Of a stretch of 64,000 nt of DNA, positions 24,441 to 39,580 are shown one piece after another; positions within the stretch are counted from its first letter, which is position 1, and every line of letters begins with the position of its first letter. The position numbers and the translations under genes are program-made. The DNA is taken from positions 124,001-188,000 of the forward strand of contig JAOCPU010000028.1 in NCBI GenBank assembly GCA_035772785.1, read 5' to 3'. Under the pieces are notes generated by a model. It did not search any database. It saw only the letters and a list, made by a program, of their open reading frames with translations, and had not been told where the DNA came from. This DNA is from Phlebiopsis flavidoalba (taxonomy: Eukaryota; Basidiomycota; Agaricomycetes; Polyporales; Phanerochaetaceae).

Positions 24441-24589
24441 CTAAACGGGGAGAAGTTAGTACATGGGTGCATCCAAACCAAACAAGGTCCCATCCAGCCC
24501 ATAACTCGGCCAAACGGGCTCCAGCGATGAGCTGAATGGGACCTGAGGCAGTCTAGCATTGTTTCGACACGTACTTTTGAGAATCTTAC

Positions 24590-25426
24590 CCTTGACGTTG
24601 AGGATGGTGGCGACGGCGAGCCTCTTACGGGGGGACGACGGAAATTGGGCTTAGCGCCGTTGCGGAGACCGAATGCGCGCGCCGACGGGCGCTTAGATCG
24701 CTGCTGCCGGCGGGCGCTAGACCGATCCCAGCATGTCTCCCGCTCGTCGCGTTCTACCGTGTTCTCTGGGGTGACCTTGGCTGGGAAGAGCCCGCCAAGC
24801 CGTCTCGATGTTTCTTAGCAGCTGCTTAACCTACGCTTGTCTTCTCTGCTACGGATCACCCGCGATACCACGCACAACACAAGATCTGCCCACGCCGTTG
24901 TTGCATCTAACGGCGCACTCACTGGAAACATCGAAGTTCTATGTGTAAACTGCAGTCTTTCAAGACACATGTCTGTTTACGCGACTCGCCGGCTGGGTCA
25001 CGTATAAATCCTTCTGCGCGAATCTATCTGCTGCTATTCTGTGGACAGCCCTCCTCGTCAACAGCCCAGCCTCAACTCACACAGTGTGACAATGACTAGC
25101 TTATCATTTATGAGTAGACGTCTACACATCTATCATCCTACAACGCACAACGCGCCCCTACTGCCCAGGCTCTGGCCCATATGCCGACCTACCCGCAGCT
25201 GGGGGGGCTTGTGGGCGCGTTGTTGTGGGTCCACCTCCCAGAATCAATTCGCACGGTCCGTTCGTGGGTCCATGTTATTCGACACCAATCCGCTCGACCA
25301 ATCCAAATACCAATCGACGCGATGGCCCTGCGACTGCATTCCTTCTCCGACAGCTATATAGTCTGCCCCTGTCGGAAGCGACGCCCCTAGTGCTACTTCC
25401 TCAGTGACCGCCACTTTCGCTCGCCC
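24590..25426. other. divergent promoter region with eL20 leader exon
   Basis: The first part (about 24590-24760, minus) is probably the untranslated leader exon of eL20, ending at a GTAAG donor. The rest separates eL20 from the plus-strand gene at 25427 and should drive both. A frame at 25041-25361 has no recognisable motif. Confidence 0.45.
25003..25009 (+). promoter_or_regulatory. TATA-like box
   Basis: TATAAAT on the plus strand within the eL20/25427 intergenic region. It would give a leader of roughly 390 nt for the downstream gene, so its use is uncertain. Confidence 0.25.
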
Positions 25427-26184
25427 ATGTCTTCCCCGAAACAACCCTTGGTACCGAACACACCACACGCTGAAGTGTCAGCAAACACCACTCACGACGT
25501 TATCCATACCGTTCAAGGAACATGGTCTGCAGTCCGTCGTTTGAGCTTAGCGAGGTTGAAGCACAGACCGTCACTGGCTTGTATGAAGCTGGCCAGCTTG
25601 GTCGTTCGACCAACTCCGCGCCCTCTCATAGCGCGCACCCTTCGACTCGTCACTATGAGATTGTCTACGGAGCATTCTACCACACTCAGGAAAGCCCACA
25701 GAGCTCTTTTGAGTGTCCAAGAAGATGGTGCACCGTCTCCACCATACACGGGATTTGAAGACCTGCCTGCGTACGCGACTGTTGCGGAGCCCCCGACGCT
25801 CGCCATGTACCTATTCAAATTTGGATTTGGTAGGTGTCCTGTCCGCATTCCATCCAGCTGTCACACACGTATTGATCGTTCTATGCTTGCAGTCTTCCCA
25901 CTATTCTGGCTTGTTGGAGTTTTCGTGCTGTTTTGCCCGTTGGTGTCCCACCTGAGGAATGGTCACCCACCAAATCCGAGACAGACAAGACAGTACTGTT
26001 GAATTTACTCAGGAGGACGGAGATTAAATGGGCTAGGCGATGCCTTGTAGCGGTTTCAGCTCTCGCTCTAGCGGTCACGGCGGCCTCCTCACCATCACCT
26101 TTGCCCACTCAACATGAACCCTCCCAACCTTCTCACTCTACGACAGTATCCAAAAGTGCACGCTCTCCCCGGAAATACGCGTAA
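25427..26184 (+). CDS. two-segment membrane protein, uncharacterised fungal family
   Basis: Starts at ATG 25427 with a Ser/Thr/Arg-rich N-terminal region and an acidic Pro-rich patch (SPPYTGFEDLPAYAT). TLAMYLFKFGF then leads into the intron 25830-25892 and the first membrane segment FPLFWLVGVFVLFCPL. A conserved-looking loop PPEEWSPTKSETDK follows, then LLRRTEIKWARRCLVAVSAL and a second hydrophobic segment ALALAVTAASS. This arrangement (short cytoplasmic loop with EEW and WARRC between two helices) recurs in basidiomycete hypothetical proteins as I remember them; no function is known. A frame shift at about 25945 separates CPL from PPEEW. The stop at 26184 comes after a Pro/Ser tail and could change if another intron exists. 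Confidence 0.6.
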
Positions 26185-26419
26185 CCCACACTCTCTATCA
26201 ACCTTTCAATACCATCGTCCCTCCTTGGCTTCAACCGGTTGTTTACATGAATTCAAACCTCGCTCGTACTTTATCAGTATGTATCGACGACAGTAACACT
26301 CTTTATAGAATATCTTGTACAAATAGAAATAAGCAATTAGAAGAATCGGTGCCTCAAATCGTCTGAACATAGATCGTAGATACTAGACACTGAGGTCCTT
26401 TGTTCGGCCGCGGGGCCAT

Positions 26420-27769
26420 TCAAGCCTTAACTTCGAGAAAACGAGATCTCCAAGCATCTTTCGTCTCCTCAGCTCGGGTAGCTGATCCTCTAATGTGCCG
26501 CCGCACGTCCACGTACATCGATGCCTGCAGCTCGCTCATGAACCTCATCTCTACCCTTAGCTTCTGCAGGCATTTCGAGCGTTCGAGGGCTCTTTCATTA
26601 TCGCGTAGACCTGAGCATCGTGTTTGGAGCTGGTTTGGCGAAGGCGTCCAAGAACCGCATGTCGAGAAACCGGAGCCAACGCGCGGGGATCGTCTTCTAG
26701 TGGTACGACGATACGGAAGTTGGCAGTGTGTGTAGGTGGGGAGATGATATACAAGCGAGGAACGATGACGCGAGATGTTTGTCTTGATCGAGACGTTGCG
26801 AAGGAGCGTACCAGAGGGGATCTCCCCACAGAAAGTGGAGTGAAAAGGTCTCAAGAGATGTACTGTGGTGTAGGCCAAGGCCTCTAATTGCTTTCACTGC
26901 CGTTTGCATAAGTCAGAGAAACAATTCAAACTCATGAATGCAGGCCTTACGTGTCGAGTGAAGAGTATTGCTCAGCGTCACTATTATGACAGACAGCTCT
27001 TTGAGGGAGCTACCCGCTATCGCAAGGATTTCTTGCGCTATCAACCCCGGGCGGACTCGCACAGATAAATGCACGGCGGTGAGCGGTAGGGAGAATCTTG
27101 GCTGGGTAACTGCGACCGGTTTCTGCATTTCCATCGTCATGGGGTGGCCCGTCAATGTAGTCCATGGACGTAACATCTATATGGAGTGTCCGAAAGTTTC
27201 CGCAACTGTTCCAGGACGGTCAATAACTCTTCACGGGAGCCAAAGGCTACTATTGACTCTCATGCGCAGCTCCACTTTAGGTTTCGGAAAGTTGGGAAAA
27301 TCCTCGATTGTCAGTGTACGGTGTGCTTCGTCGTGCGAAATTGCGTAGGCGAAGCCGTTCGACGTATCCAGTTCAACAAGTATAGATCGGTTCAAACTCG
27401 TCCCATAATCCATCGCGCACAAGGACACGACGGACGTACTGCGCGACGGCAGGCATTTGCCAGAGGGCATAAGGATCGGGGCCACCGCGCTGATAGTGAG
27501 AGTTGAGTGGAGGTAGTACCGCAGGCTCTGGGAATGCAAGCGCGTCCAGCCAGGGTACACGCCTTCAAGCGTAGGTCGATCGTCCATGAAGGTGGGGTTA
27601 CCGATGATATCGTTCGATGATCTCGACTGGGACCTTGCAGTTGGTGGTATGATCTGATCGTAGAGGAGTCACAGAGACTCTCCTGAGACCGAACATCAAT
27701 GCAAAAATTTGGATACTTACGGATGTTCCTCACCTGCCTCCGCTTCTCTCTCCCTTCGTCGAGGGGCAC
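26420..27769 (-). CDS. F-box/LRR-like protein
   Basis: Agaricomycete F-box protein, a probable substrate receptor for SCF ubiquitin ligases. A tentative first exon (ATG 27769) ends at a GTAAGT donor. The 67-nt intron 27654-27720 leads into an exon encoding NCKVPVEIIER, a typical F-box start. The rest of the F-box (NPTFMDDRPTLE, CTLAGRACIPRA, YYLHSTLTIS) lies in two other frames between 27620 and 27500. Downstream blocks alternate hydrophobic strands and polar turns, as in LRR-like regions, for example LIAQEILAIAGSSLKELSVI (about 27060-27000) and RFMSELQASMYVDVRRHI (about 26550-26490). The stop is at 26420. At least three frame changes occur. The start lies only 5 nt from the end of the next upstream ORF, so the true 5' end is uncertain. 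Confidence 0.6.
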
Positions 27770-27774
27770 TCTCC

Positions 27775-28116
27775 CTATATGTCCGCCTTGGTGGCCTGGC
27801 CGGCGGGTCCGAAGATCCTGTTGCCCATTATCATGATAAATCCAATACAGCCTCCAATGATGACGCTGGGAACAGTGAGAGCGGACAACCAGGAGTCATC
27901 CTGCAAGTCGGTCACGTGCATGTTGTTTGGCCTAGCGGGTAAGAGGAAGGGGGTCTCCTTCACCGAGGTCGAATCGTTGCGATTGTTTTGCCGTGGCATT
28001 AAGAAGACCCCACGGTCGTCCTCGTCATGGCTTGTGCAGACATGCGGCATGCCGGGAAAAGGGCCACGCAAGACGCGCATGTCGCTTGCTGAGACATCGT
28101 TCGTGGTTTCGCCCAA
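27775..28116 (-). CDS. small single-span membrane protein, hypothetical
   Basis: A 113-codon frame. The N-terminal two thirds are polar. A hydrophobic segment VPSVIIGGCIGFIMIMGNRI near the C-terminus looks like one membrane helix, followed by a short positively charged end. No family recognised. It could be an independent small gene, or the 3' end of a gene whose first exons lie upstream in 28.1-28.6 kb. Proximity to the F-box start argues that one of the two ends is wrongly placed. Confidence 0.4.
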   Translation of the reverse strand: MGETTNDVSASDMRVLRGPFPGMPHVCTSHDEDDRGVFLMPRQNNRNDSTSVKETPFLLPARPNNMHVTDLQDDSWLSALTVPSVIIGGCIGFIMIMGNRIFGPAGQATKADI

Positions 28117-28854
28117 CGACGTTTACAGTCGTGTTGACGCATGTTTCTTCACCATGCTTGGATCTTGAGACAGCGTGACAGAAGTTGTTTGCGAGAGGCA
28201 GACCAAGGATAGTGAATGGAATGGCGAATATATTGGAGTGCTAACAACATGAGGAAGACGCACGAACGCATGTTTCTCCCGCTTTGACAAACTTCACACC
28301 GTACAAACTACCAGGCATATTGAAGTGAATAAAGGAAGAATGGTACGAAGGTCGTCGATCTTGCACCCGACATGCAATCAGAAAGCCACCTTCAATGAAG
28401 CTGCGGTGCGAGGTCTGCCACTGCGTCTGTACACAAGAGGTGCGGTCGAAAATGGAGCGATGAGGAATAGAGATGTTCAAACTTCACACGGAGCAAGAGT
28501 TTCCAGAGGAGTGTTGTGGGAGGAAGATAATATAATATTTGGTCGGAGCAGTTGCTGAAGGCGTGCATTGGGCTGTTCGTTCGATTTCGTGAGGCAAGAT
28601 GTGTCGCAAGAAATTTTGCCACAATCCCTTTATATTGAGCATGGGTTATAACGGAGGACTGTCGGAGTATGAAAAACTGACCAATGAGGCGACGCGGACG
28701 CGCGACGCGTCGTCCGACTCATTTTGTCACGTCTCGAAGTCGCGTCAGACGTGTCTTGCGAACATGGCGTTGATGTATGGGGAAAAGAAAGGATGCAGAC
28801 TTCGAAATAGGTGTTGTGAAAGATAACATCATTATATTTGCGCGTTACACTAAT
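28117..28854. other. no gene recognised
   Basis: Short frames on both strands without motifs. Presumed promoter region of MSH2. Confidence 0.4.
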
Positions 28855-32980
<4,126 letters not shown>

Positions 32981-35186
32981 TGGTGGGTTTGTGGACTCTC
33001 AATGTCGGCTTGGTGTGATCATCTGTCTGGACTTCTTGCTGTATCTCGCTCTCGCTACTGCTATCTCCGTTGCTAATTTGAGTTTGCTTTTCACAAGGCT
33101 ATGCTAATAAAACTCTTTTCGTCCCAGAAGCTCTGCCTCTAAACAGCGATCATAGTACCGACTAGGGAAAAGCTAGCACGCCTTTGTGGACAGACACGCG
33201 CACCAGGGAAGCTCAAGATACCTACGTCTGCAGAATTGTAGGTGGTAACTGAAACATGTCCGAGGCATCCAAGAGGGGTTTGAGTGCCTCAATTAAACGG
33301 GCGACCATAGATGGATATTCGCTGCGCATTCAGGGAGGATGGTGCGACGTGCCGTGTCAGCTGCTGAACGCGTGGCTGTGTGAGGAAGACAGGTTGTATC
33401 CGGGGAGGTGGTTGGGATGATGGGTGGCGCCGCAAGTACTCGGGCTCCTGTGGGGTCGTTATCTGTCGACATTCTCCACACGGTATGGCGCCATTGCCCA
33501 TTTCATAATCTTGCACGTCACTCGACGGTAAGCAAGTTCCCAAGCCCTCCGAGCATTCAGTCGTCCGTCGCCGAGCAGATAAATTTTACCTGTCTGATGC
33601 AGGTTTAGTTGCCCTGCAGTGCACCCGTCTGGTTGGCTTTGAATGCATACACCGTATGCGGACAGCCGCCCGAGGGTACAAGCTCCAGACGGCGCATCCC
33701 TGGGCTCCCAAAGGGGGCAGCTGATGAAAACACTACACATCGGCCAAAGATTGGGTATCAGGAGAGGCGCCGCCCGGCCCCCCCAATGTGGACCGTGTGA
33801 ATGGCGATTTATGTGGGGTCCTCGGCGCGAGGCCGAGGTCCTCCCTGACGGGCTATCACGGCCATGTCCCGCTCGGCAGGGCGGGGGGACAAAGCGGGGG
33901 CATATTGCAGCGCAGCAGCGGCACGAATTATTGTTTTAGAACCCCGGGCGCCCAAACGTCGACTCCATGGCATATGGCCGATGATGGGACATGATGCCGC
34001 CGGCGAGGGACGGCTCCCGGACATCTGGGCGACCCCCCTGCCAGGGGCGCCGAACGCTGGTATTCCGACAGCCCGACGGCCAAAGCAACAGCTCGCCACA
34101 ACATGTCGCCGGTTGAGTGCTGGGGCTCGCTGTTCTGCTGCCCCGTTGTGGCCCGCTTTCTCTTCTGATCATCGCCACTGCGCCCCCGAATTCCGTCGCG
34201 CCCCCCCCCCCCCCCCCCCCCCCCCCCCGTCCCCCTGCGCGTGGTCGATGGCCAGATGCGGCCCCGCCCTTTTTGTGCCCGGTCCGTCCGTGGCGGCTGG
34301 CGTGGCTGGCTGCTGCGCCTCCTTTTTTTTTTTTGGTAGAAACGACCTCACAAAACGAATTCCTACCCGCGAAGCTTTGCACAGATCAGATGATGGCCGG
34401 ATGGCGGAGACGGTCTCACACTGACCGAAGACCCGGCCCTTGCATTGTCTTCCTTCTCTCGACGGGATATCATCTGTGCCGCAACCAATCCCTGAACCGC
34501 GCGATGCAGGCATCCTCCGCCTCCCGTTCACCCGCCGCCACCGCTCTATGTCATATATAATATCCCCCTCTCCCGATCCCCCGAATTTTTCCCTTTTCTT
34601 CCCCAAACCGTATCTCGCACATGACCTGTACGCCTAAACAGCATTCCCCGCATTCGTAATCTCCGCATATTCCCTCGCCGTCGTTTTTTTCTTTTTTGTC
34701 CAGCCACCCGACGACCACTGCGTTATATCTGTGTACTCCTGATTCCAAACGACCACCATACTTGGTAATCCCATATCAACCAAAACACCCGACACTCTTT
34801 TTGCGCCACACCCCCAATTTCCTACTGGATAAAACTATCAACAAAATTAATTTCTTTACCTGTTATTACCAAACCTGGCCGCACTTTTTTTTACCGAACT
34901 ACGCTTCACCAAATATTGCCCTGGTCTCCCCTAGAACTCTGTCCAACGTCACGCCGCTTTGTTTGCCTGCCACTTTTAAAGCTCAGATATCGCTCAACGC
35001 CACTACTTCCCGCTAGGCCTTTTAATCCCTCACAGCATTCTCCGCGTTCGTTTCACATCAACCCCCCAATCGCAGTACTTCGCTTCTCCAGTTCCCGTTC
35101 TCTACAGCACATCCTCAAAACTCCAAAACCAGCTCTTCCTCAGGCGCACCTCGCTCCCTTCTTCATGCACAGTTTTCACACGCCAC
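32981..35186. other. long intergenic region with homopolymers
   Basis: No supported gene. Contains a C28 tract, a T12 run (34323-34334) and pyrimidine-rich sequence from about 34540 to 35160, typical of a fungal promoter/5' leader for the RNA-binding protein gene downstream. Confidence 0.5.
34201..34228. repeat. poly-C tract (C28)
   Basis: Twenty-eight consecutive C in an intergenic, GC-rich stretch. Could be a real hypervariable tract or an assembly artefact. Confidence 0.8.
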
Positions 35187-38100
35187 ATGGAAACGCCTCA
35201 GCAGCATATACCCGCTACCCGACGCGACCATCACCACCGTGGGAATCCCAACAAACCCACCACCTCTCCAGGGTCGCAAGTCTTCTTTGCAGTCTTCACC
35301 GCCTCCACAGCCCAGTTCGCGCCCGCACCCGCCCCACTGACTGGCTTTTCTGGATCGACGCTGTCCGCCCAACAGCGCCCATCAGTTCCGCACGAGGCTG
35401 ATTGACGCTCCCATCGATCTCGCAGGACTCGAACAGCCGACTGATGGGGGTCCACCTCTTTTGCAGCAGGCTTTACCATGGGTCAGTGGGGGGCAACGGC
35501 AGCCCTAGACTTCTCATCTGGTTTTGCTTCGTTCAACGACGGTCGCAGTAAGTCAGACATCTGTGCTCCGTTCTTGATACACTCTCACTCTCGTTACGTA
35601 GCTCCGACCAAGAATCATTTCCTCCTATTCCCACACACCCTCTTTTCCCTGACCCCTCGCCGTCTCTGGCTTCCAATGCATTTTCGCCGGAGCTTTCCCC
35701 AAATCATCGACTAGTTCACTCGGCGATTCGTCGCAAGGCTCTTGGATAGCGGCTTGCGTACACCAAATGTCTACATCAACGGCCTTCCCCCCAACTTCCC
35801 CGGAGAGCAGTTACTCGCGATGGACGAGCCCTTTCGGCGAGGTCATCAGCGTCCGCCACCTTCACCCGCCATGTCAGCGAGAAGCCCTCGTAAGTTATCT
35901 ACCTTTCACGTCACGTTTCTAGTCGCATATATTCGCTTTACCGAGCGCATATATGCGCCTTAGATACCCAGGCACACCCGCACGGAAAATGATACTCATT
36001 CTATGGTGGATCTTACAGCGGCTACGGTTTTGTCCCTGTAAGTGCTCTATCACCTCGGCAGCATAATTCATGGTGATGACGTTTTTCGATGTAGTTTTGG
36101 AACCGTTGACGCGGCTGGCCAAAATGCATCGACTCGTTGAGAAAATACCGCAACCTACACCCGTCGTTCTCTAAGGTGACATTCCCTCTTGACACTCGTT
36201 GTCGGCCGTGCGCACTCACACCATTCTCGCAGCAAATTCACAAGATACCCGGTACCGCGTATGCGAATAGCGTTACTTTGCCAGCGTCTGCGACCGAGCG
36301 CTCCTGATTCTTTCAAGGCCCGTATGGAGCGTCTCAAGGACCAGTCGTCGACGAACCTCTACAATATGGAGGGTCTACCACTCTCGATCGACCCGCCGAC
36401 GCTTCAGGCGCTCGTCTAAACCGTTCAAGATCATGACAAGCAGCCGATTATTCCAGACGACGGGTTGAGCAACCCTCCTAGGATCATAGCCTTCGTGAGG
36501 TACATCTAGCTCCCTCACGTCTACGTATAGCATCCTCGTTCTGACTGGTTGCCTTCTTTTGGCCTAGACTCGAGGAGTGCGCCAAGCCGCGGAGCAAGTC
36601 ATCGAACGCCTCCACGGTCGGATGGTTCGCGGATGGCGCGACTCCGGCAGTAGGATCTCCGTCAGGTTCGCTGACACGGCCGAGCAACGGGAACTGCGGT
36701 AAGTGATCGATCTAGATCACATCCAATCACCCCATTACTGACCCTTACAGCAGCGAAACGAGAGGATGGGTCGCGAGGGCGAGAAACTCGCCGGCAAGGC
36801 TCACCATGGCACAGGCGGCCCTACTCAATCTCCAGGGATAAAACGCAGCTCGCTCCAGGGGCCAGGCCTCCCGTCTTCCGAGCACCCAACTTGTAACGCG
36901 TCTCCTCCCATGCTGAACGACCTCACCCTCACGAGTCCTATTCTGCCTCCGCCAAATCGGCTATCACAACCAGCAGGCGTTCGAATGAGTACCCTGGGCT
37001 CACTGGCAGATCTACGCATGCGTATCGCGACCACGATCTCAACTCGCAAGCCGCCGACTTTGCCTCTCCGGCCCTTCGTATCCCGTCCCAAATGTTTGCG
37101 GCGCGATGAAGATCTGTCAAACGAGGCACTGCGATGCACATGGCCGTTGGCGGTGGTCTCGTTGGTGGGGGAGCTACATATGCGCGATCCGCGGTACACG
37201 GACTTGGAGCGGTTTGATCTCGTGCAGGTGCACGAGCAGAAGCAGCGCGAGGTGGAGAAGCTTTGCCCAGCTCCAGCAGCAGGTCTTCGCGGGATCGGAC
37301 TTCAACGGCGAATTGCCGCGGCAGACTTCCGTTCTGACGCTGGAATGGGGCGGTCTGCAGTCGAACGCTTCTCGTGAGACCGGACGACGATTGGTCAACG
37401 TTCTGCCCACGATGTCCGAGGAGGATTTTTTCACGCAACCGGCGGCGGACGCTCTGGAGTCAGTCCTAGTCTCAGTGCGGGAAGCAGCTTTGGCTCCCCG
37501 CAGCCGGACCAGTCCGTGTCTCGTACTCGCCATGGACCTCGACTCTCGCTTGAACTTCACTCGTCAGAGGAACCAGACGCACGCCGAGGCACGTGCGCAG
37601 GCGCAGGCGGACACGCAAGCACAGACCCACCACATTCGCTCTCTACCACCGTCCCTTCGCAGTACTTTACCTCGGATCGCCCAAAAACATGTCTACGTTT
37701 CCAGCCTCTCGCACCATCGACGGAGTCAACTCCACCGCTATGACCACCGGCAGGCCGAACGGCCCTCCCTTCACGACCGCGACATGCGACCGCCCGGCAC
37801 ATCCCCAGGTCCGCGGACCCTACTCAACAGCGTCCTCCAGCGCGACCCAAACGGCCCCGCGTCGCTCGGCCGGGCGACGCGCGACCTCTCCAGCAGCATC
37901 CACTCGTCCACGCCCCTCTACGCCGCGGCCACCAAGACCCGCACGACCATCGCCCCGCAGCAGCAGCAGCCGCTCCAGACGCGCATCGACACTAGCCTGC
38001 AGGCCCGCAAGGCGCTTGCGCTCGCGCGCGGCGCGGAGGAGGACGGACGACGAGGAGGGCCTCGACTCGCCTGCGCTGTCGTACTCGGGCGCGAGCGTGC

Positions 38101-38263
38101 GCACGCCCGCGAGCCTCAGCCCCGCGACGCCGTTTCGGCGTTTGGAGAGACGTTTGAGGGCCCCCCTGCGGGGTGCGATGTCGGCCTCGCCGTCGGTGCG
38201 GGCAAGGGCAAGAGTAGGACCGTCGAGGGGGGTGTGAGGAGCGCTTGCCGCGCTGTTGGATGA
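35187..38263 (+). CDS. two-RRM RNA-binding protein (RBMS-like arrangement)
   Basis: Probable cytoplasmic or nuclear single-stranded RNA-binding protein. The proposed ATG at 35187 opens a Gln/Pro/His-rich low-complexity region. LIDAPIDLAGLEQPTDGGPP (about 35400-35455) and PLLQQALPW follow. RRM1 (about 35755-36215) shows NVYINGLPPNFP, PFGEVISVR, GYGFV and LRKYRNLHPSFSK across three introns. A spacer PDSFKARMERLKDQ leads into RRM2 (about 36350-36715): TNLYNMEGLPLSIDPPTL, NPPRIIAFVR, AAEEVIERLHGRMVRGW and ISVRFADTAEQREL. The first half of RRM2 resembles the TNLYI..LPLS motif of metazoan RBMS/MSSP proteins. A long Pro/Ser/Gln-rich C-terminal region runs to about 38263 and contains QQQQP and SPALSYSGASVRTPA; the exact stop is unclear. 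Small insertions (a T near 35838, a C near 35860) shift the frame within RRM1. Confidence 0.75.
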
Positions 38264-38808
38264 TGATGTCTCTTGCATGACTTTTTTTGTTGTTTCTTGG
38301 CGACGCGTCCTGGAGGCGCGTACGTGATTGTTGTACTACTATTCCGACGGGTCTGACGACCACCCCTCGCTTGAGCATGTGTCTCCTCTTGAGTCTCGAT
38401 TCATTTCTCTTTGTCGCATCGTCTCGCATCGCATGTTGTTTGTTTCGTTTGTTTGTTTGATTCGCCGCACACTGGGGAGGTTGTTGTATGATGGGGGAGT
38501 AGACTGTAGTAGTGTAATGCCCAGATACCAGTATCAGTATGGTAGTGTAATACATAATTTGTGGTTCATAATTGTGGCCGTTCGTCGCTTGTGGCGAAAG
38601 TTTGAAGGGGTTGATCAGGGTCCAGACGTGGCCGCGGAGTGTTGCGTTCGGCGTCACTTACCAACTCTTTGGTTGTTGAAGTTGTCTTGTCTCACACGTG
38701 AGGCAGGCATCGGTCAAGTTCATGTTATGTGTGCAAGATTTAATGATTCATTCAACTAATCTACCATTTTTAGGGCGCGTAGGATTTAACAATTTAACAC
38801 TTTAATAT
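38264..38808. other. intergenic, 3' flanks
   Basis: AT-richer sequence between convergent gene ends. No gene recognised. Confidence 0.5.
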
Positions 38809-39522
38809 TCAAGGCGGATTCGTGAGTACGAATATTATCAAGAACTTGTACTGGGGCGATGAAAGACTCGTGAGCTCAGAGGTTGCGTGTGGAGGCGAAT
38901 GTCGAGAACTCACAGTGGAGAGGAATTTGCCAACCTGGAAATTCGCGTAGTTGATGAAAGCCGCAATGATCAACCATGGTGAAATGGCCGTAGATTGTGT
39001 TCGCGTAGTTGATGAAGCTGCAGTAATCAGTCTGACGCGATCCGCATAGTCACCGCGGGCAATCTTTGTTGAGAGACCTTCAAGAATTTCCGGAAAGTCT
39101 GCACCCGTACCACCGGAGGCGTTCGTATAGGACCGTACGAGCGACTCTAGTATTTCGATCCAGTACGCCGCGACTTCGGATTTGACGCCATTTCCGATGG
39201 CGACACGTTTCGACGAGCGAACCTCGACACCAATTCCCAAGATGAAACGGTCGACATGATTTGGTTCATCCAGTCATGCCTGAGGTTCCTGGCCTCTGTT
39301 CGTTCGATCGTCAGCGTCGTGCGTGGAGGAGCACTCGTGTGGAGTGGTTATGAAGGACACTCACGCGGTTTCCGCACAATGTTCGCCCTCGACGATCTTA
39401 GGCGGGACCAAACTAGGGACCCTCCTTTGGTCGATGTGGAGCTCCACACGGGATCGCAGTGAGATATATGACAAGACAATAAAAGTCCCGCAGAAGAGTG
39501 AGGAAGTAAGAGTCGGAGGCAT
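38809..39522 (-). CDS. hypothetical protein with N-terminal hydrophobic segment
   Basis: The proposed start at 39522-39520 lies about 45-55 nt from a TATA element at 39565-39580. Exon 1 encodes MPPTLTSSLFCGTFIVLSYI, a signal-peptide-like segment, and VELHIDQRRVPSLVPP, ending at a GTGAGT donor. An 85-nt intron (39280-39364) leads to a 143-codon open region with AAYWIEILESLVRSYTNASG and FPEILEGLSTKIARGDYADR. The family is not recognised. The frame joining the two exons is not certain, and a near-repeat (ttcgcgtagttgatgaa at 38942 and 39000) lies in the second exon. It may be a real small gene or partly spurious. Confidence 0.35.
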
Positions 39523-39564
39523 GGTGAGTGAGTGAGTGAGTGTGGGGGCATGGGAGAGGAAGGA

Positions 39565-39580
39565 GGGGTATTTATACCCC
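39565..39580. promoter_or_regulatory. palindromic TATA element
   Basis: GGGGTATTTATACCCC is a perfect palindrome apart from the central TTTA, with a TATA-like core readable on either strand. It precedes the proposed minus-strand gene start at 39522. A (GAGT)n microsatellite lies between them at about 39524-39540. Confidence 0.4.

Noticed and set aside
24590..24700. Open minus-strand stretch upstream of eL20 as an extra N-terminal coding exon
   Set aside because: eL20 starts normally at the ATG after the splice site; the upstream exon has no in-frame conserved extension and is better read as untranslated leader.
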